Assembly: GCA_049647265.1 (NCBI GenBank)
Contig: JBARXJ010000017.1
Location: 124,001 to 188,000, forward strand
DNA: 64,000 bases
Source: JAAURB01 sp049647265
Lineage (GTDB): Bacteria; Cyanobacteriota; Cyanobacteriia; Cyanobacteriales; Microcoleaceae
Direction: 5' to 3'
In this document: piece after piece, positions 63,521 to 64,000 of the stretch
Layout: each line of letters begins with the position of its first letter
How positions within the stretch are numbered: position 1 is the stretch's first letter
Notes under the pieces: model-generated
The model's input: the letters and a program-made list of their open reading frames with translations, nothing else
Told to the model about the DNA's origin: nothing
The model's database searches: none
Translations under genes and position numbers: made by a program

Positions 63521-64000
63521 TTGTAAAACTTCCTATCTATATATTTATTCTATCTAACTATCAAAAATAGAACCCTCCAGAAGATCGATAACTGCGGAAA
63601 TGGCTGTTTGAATTGCTCCTTTCCTTTATCGTAGTGATGCAAGAAAAGCACCGATGACGATTGCAGATTATGCGCCGTTCTGCTATCCTAGTTATAGGGT
63701 TACGCTGAAAGTACGCTTGAATCATTATTCAACTCTATAAGCTGTTCTTTGTTAAACAATGATAACCGTAATCATTGGTGGAGTCTGTCGGGCGGGAAAA
63801 TCTCAGCTTGCTAACCTCTTCTCTTATTCCAACAAACTCACTGTACAGTCATTCATCTCGACTCCTGATTAAATGCAGTCCGAAATAATTACAAGGGCGA
63901 TCGCGCCACTCCTAAAGCCAAAACCTAGTTTCAAAACTATTACGATACCGTACTCGTCAAAGCCATCCGTAAAAAAATGGGGTTGAGCAAATCCATTGCT
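63521..64000. other. Right-edge region with broken coding fragments
   Basis: After the Uma2 gene, no long ORF is open. A 37-codon frame (63759-63872) codes for a P-loop start, and a further protein-like stretch reads FQNYYDTVLVKAIRKKMGLSK up to the window edge in another frame. HIP1 octamer at 63899. This is read as a decayed gene or a frame-shifted start of a gene that continues past the edge. Confidence 0.45.
63759..63872 (+). pseudogene. P-loop NTPase/kinase N-terminal fragment
   Basis: ATG at 63759 opens MITVIIGGVCRAGKSQLANL, a Walker A-type start like that of small-molecule kinases, but a TAA ends it after 37 codons. The downstream DNA still looks partly coding in other frames, which suggests a frameshift or deletion rather than a true short gene. 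Confidence 0.45.

Noticed and set aside
1..64000. CRISPR array or tRNA/rRNA genes
   Set aside because: No regularly spaced repeats of 25-40 bp, and no TPsiC-type arm with acceptor pairing were found by eye. The short tandem repeats are too small for CRISPR. A tRNAscan or Infernal run would settle this.

Overview
The window comes from a cyanobacterium. It carries the orange carotenoid protein with its recovery partner FRP, the photosystem I subunit PsaX, two GUN4-domain proteins, the ARC6/Ftn2-type division protein, DUF928 and DUF1822 proteins, and many HIP1 octamers (GCGATCGC, for example near 680, 3791, 15643, 32898, 47338, 49500 and 63899). The AT-rich DNA, the large CHAT/CHASE2/GAF proteins, several Uma2 nucleases and TnpB elements suggest a filamentous Oscillatoriales-type genome such as the Planktothrix/Limnoraphis/Microcoleus group. 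That placement is inference.

Layout. 1-4.8 kb: ridA end, SRPBCC protein, HEAT-repeat protein, a sugar-type MFS transporter and gpsA. 5.2-10.6 kb: an RTX protein, then a TpsB outer-membrane transporter followed directly by a secreted TPR-CHAT protein. 10.8-17.5 kb: small unknowns, a GIY-YIG protein, gdhA and dnaX. 17.55-18.86 kb: a TnpB element sitting inside the last codons of a DJ-1/PfpI gene. Removing it restores a native C-terminus that overlaps the dnaX stop. 19.6-21.8 kb: ocp-frp and psaX (psaX is only 36 codons). 21.9-30.2 kb: a signalling block with a GUN4 protein, an AAA-like ATPase fused to four GAF domains, a TIR-like/AAA-like STAND protein and an HD phosphohydrolase. 30.3-34.3 kb: gnd and a K+-channel/RCK protein. 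34.3-39.05 kb: a compact four-gene operon (sigma-like factor, DUF1822, CHAT-CHASE2, DUF928). 39.2-51.1 kb: proA, a JAMM protease, a phosphoesterase, an L,D-transpeptidase, a glycosyltransferase, an MgsA-lipid kinase fusion and an iron-type ABC transporter. 51-56 kb: accessory DNA with an alpha/beta hydrolase, a second TnpB element, a truncated coding remnant and a GHKL ATPase. 56-64 kb: speE, tatC, GUN4, ftn2, pdhA and Uma2, ending in what looks like a broken P-loop gene.

The best candidates for an undescribed system are the two CHAT loci. CHAT is a caspase-like protease fold. One locus couples it to a TpsB exporter; the other couples it to a CHASE2 sensor, a sigma-like factor and two uncharacterised cyanobacterial families in one operon. 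The STAND/TIR/GAF pair and the GHKL ATPase beside a TnpB element are further conflict- or signalling-type candidates.
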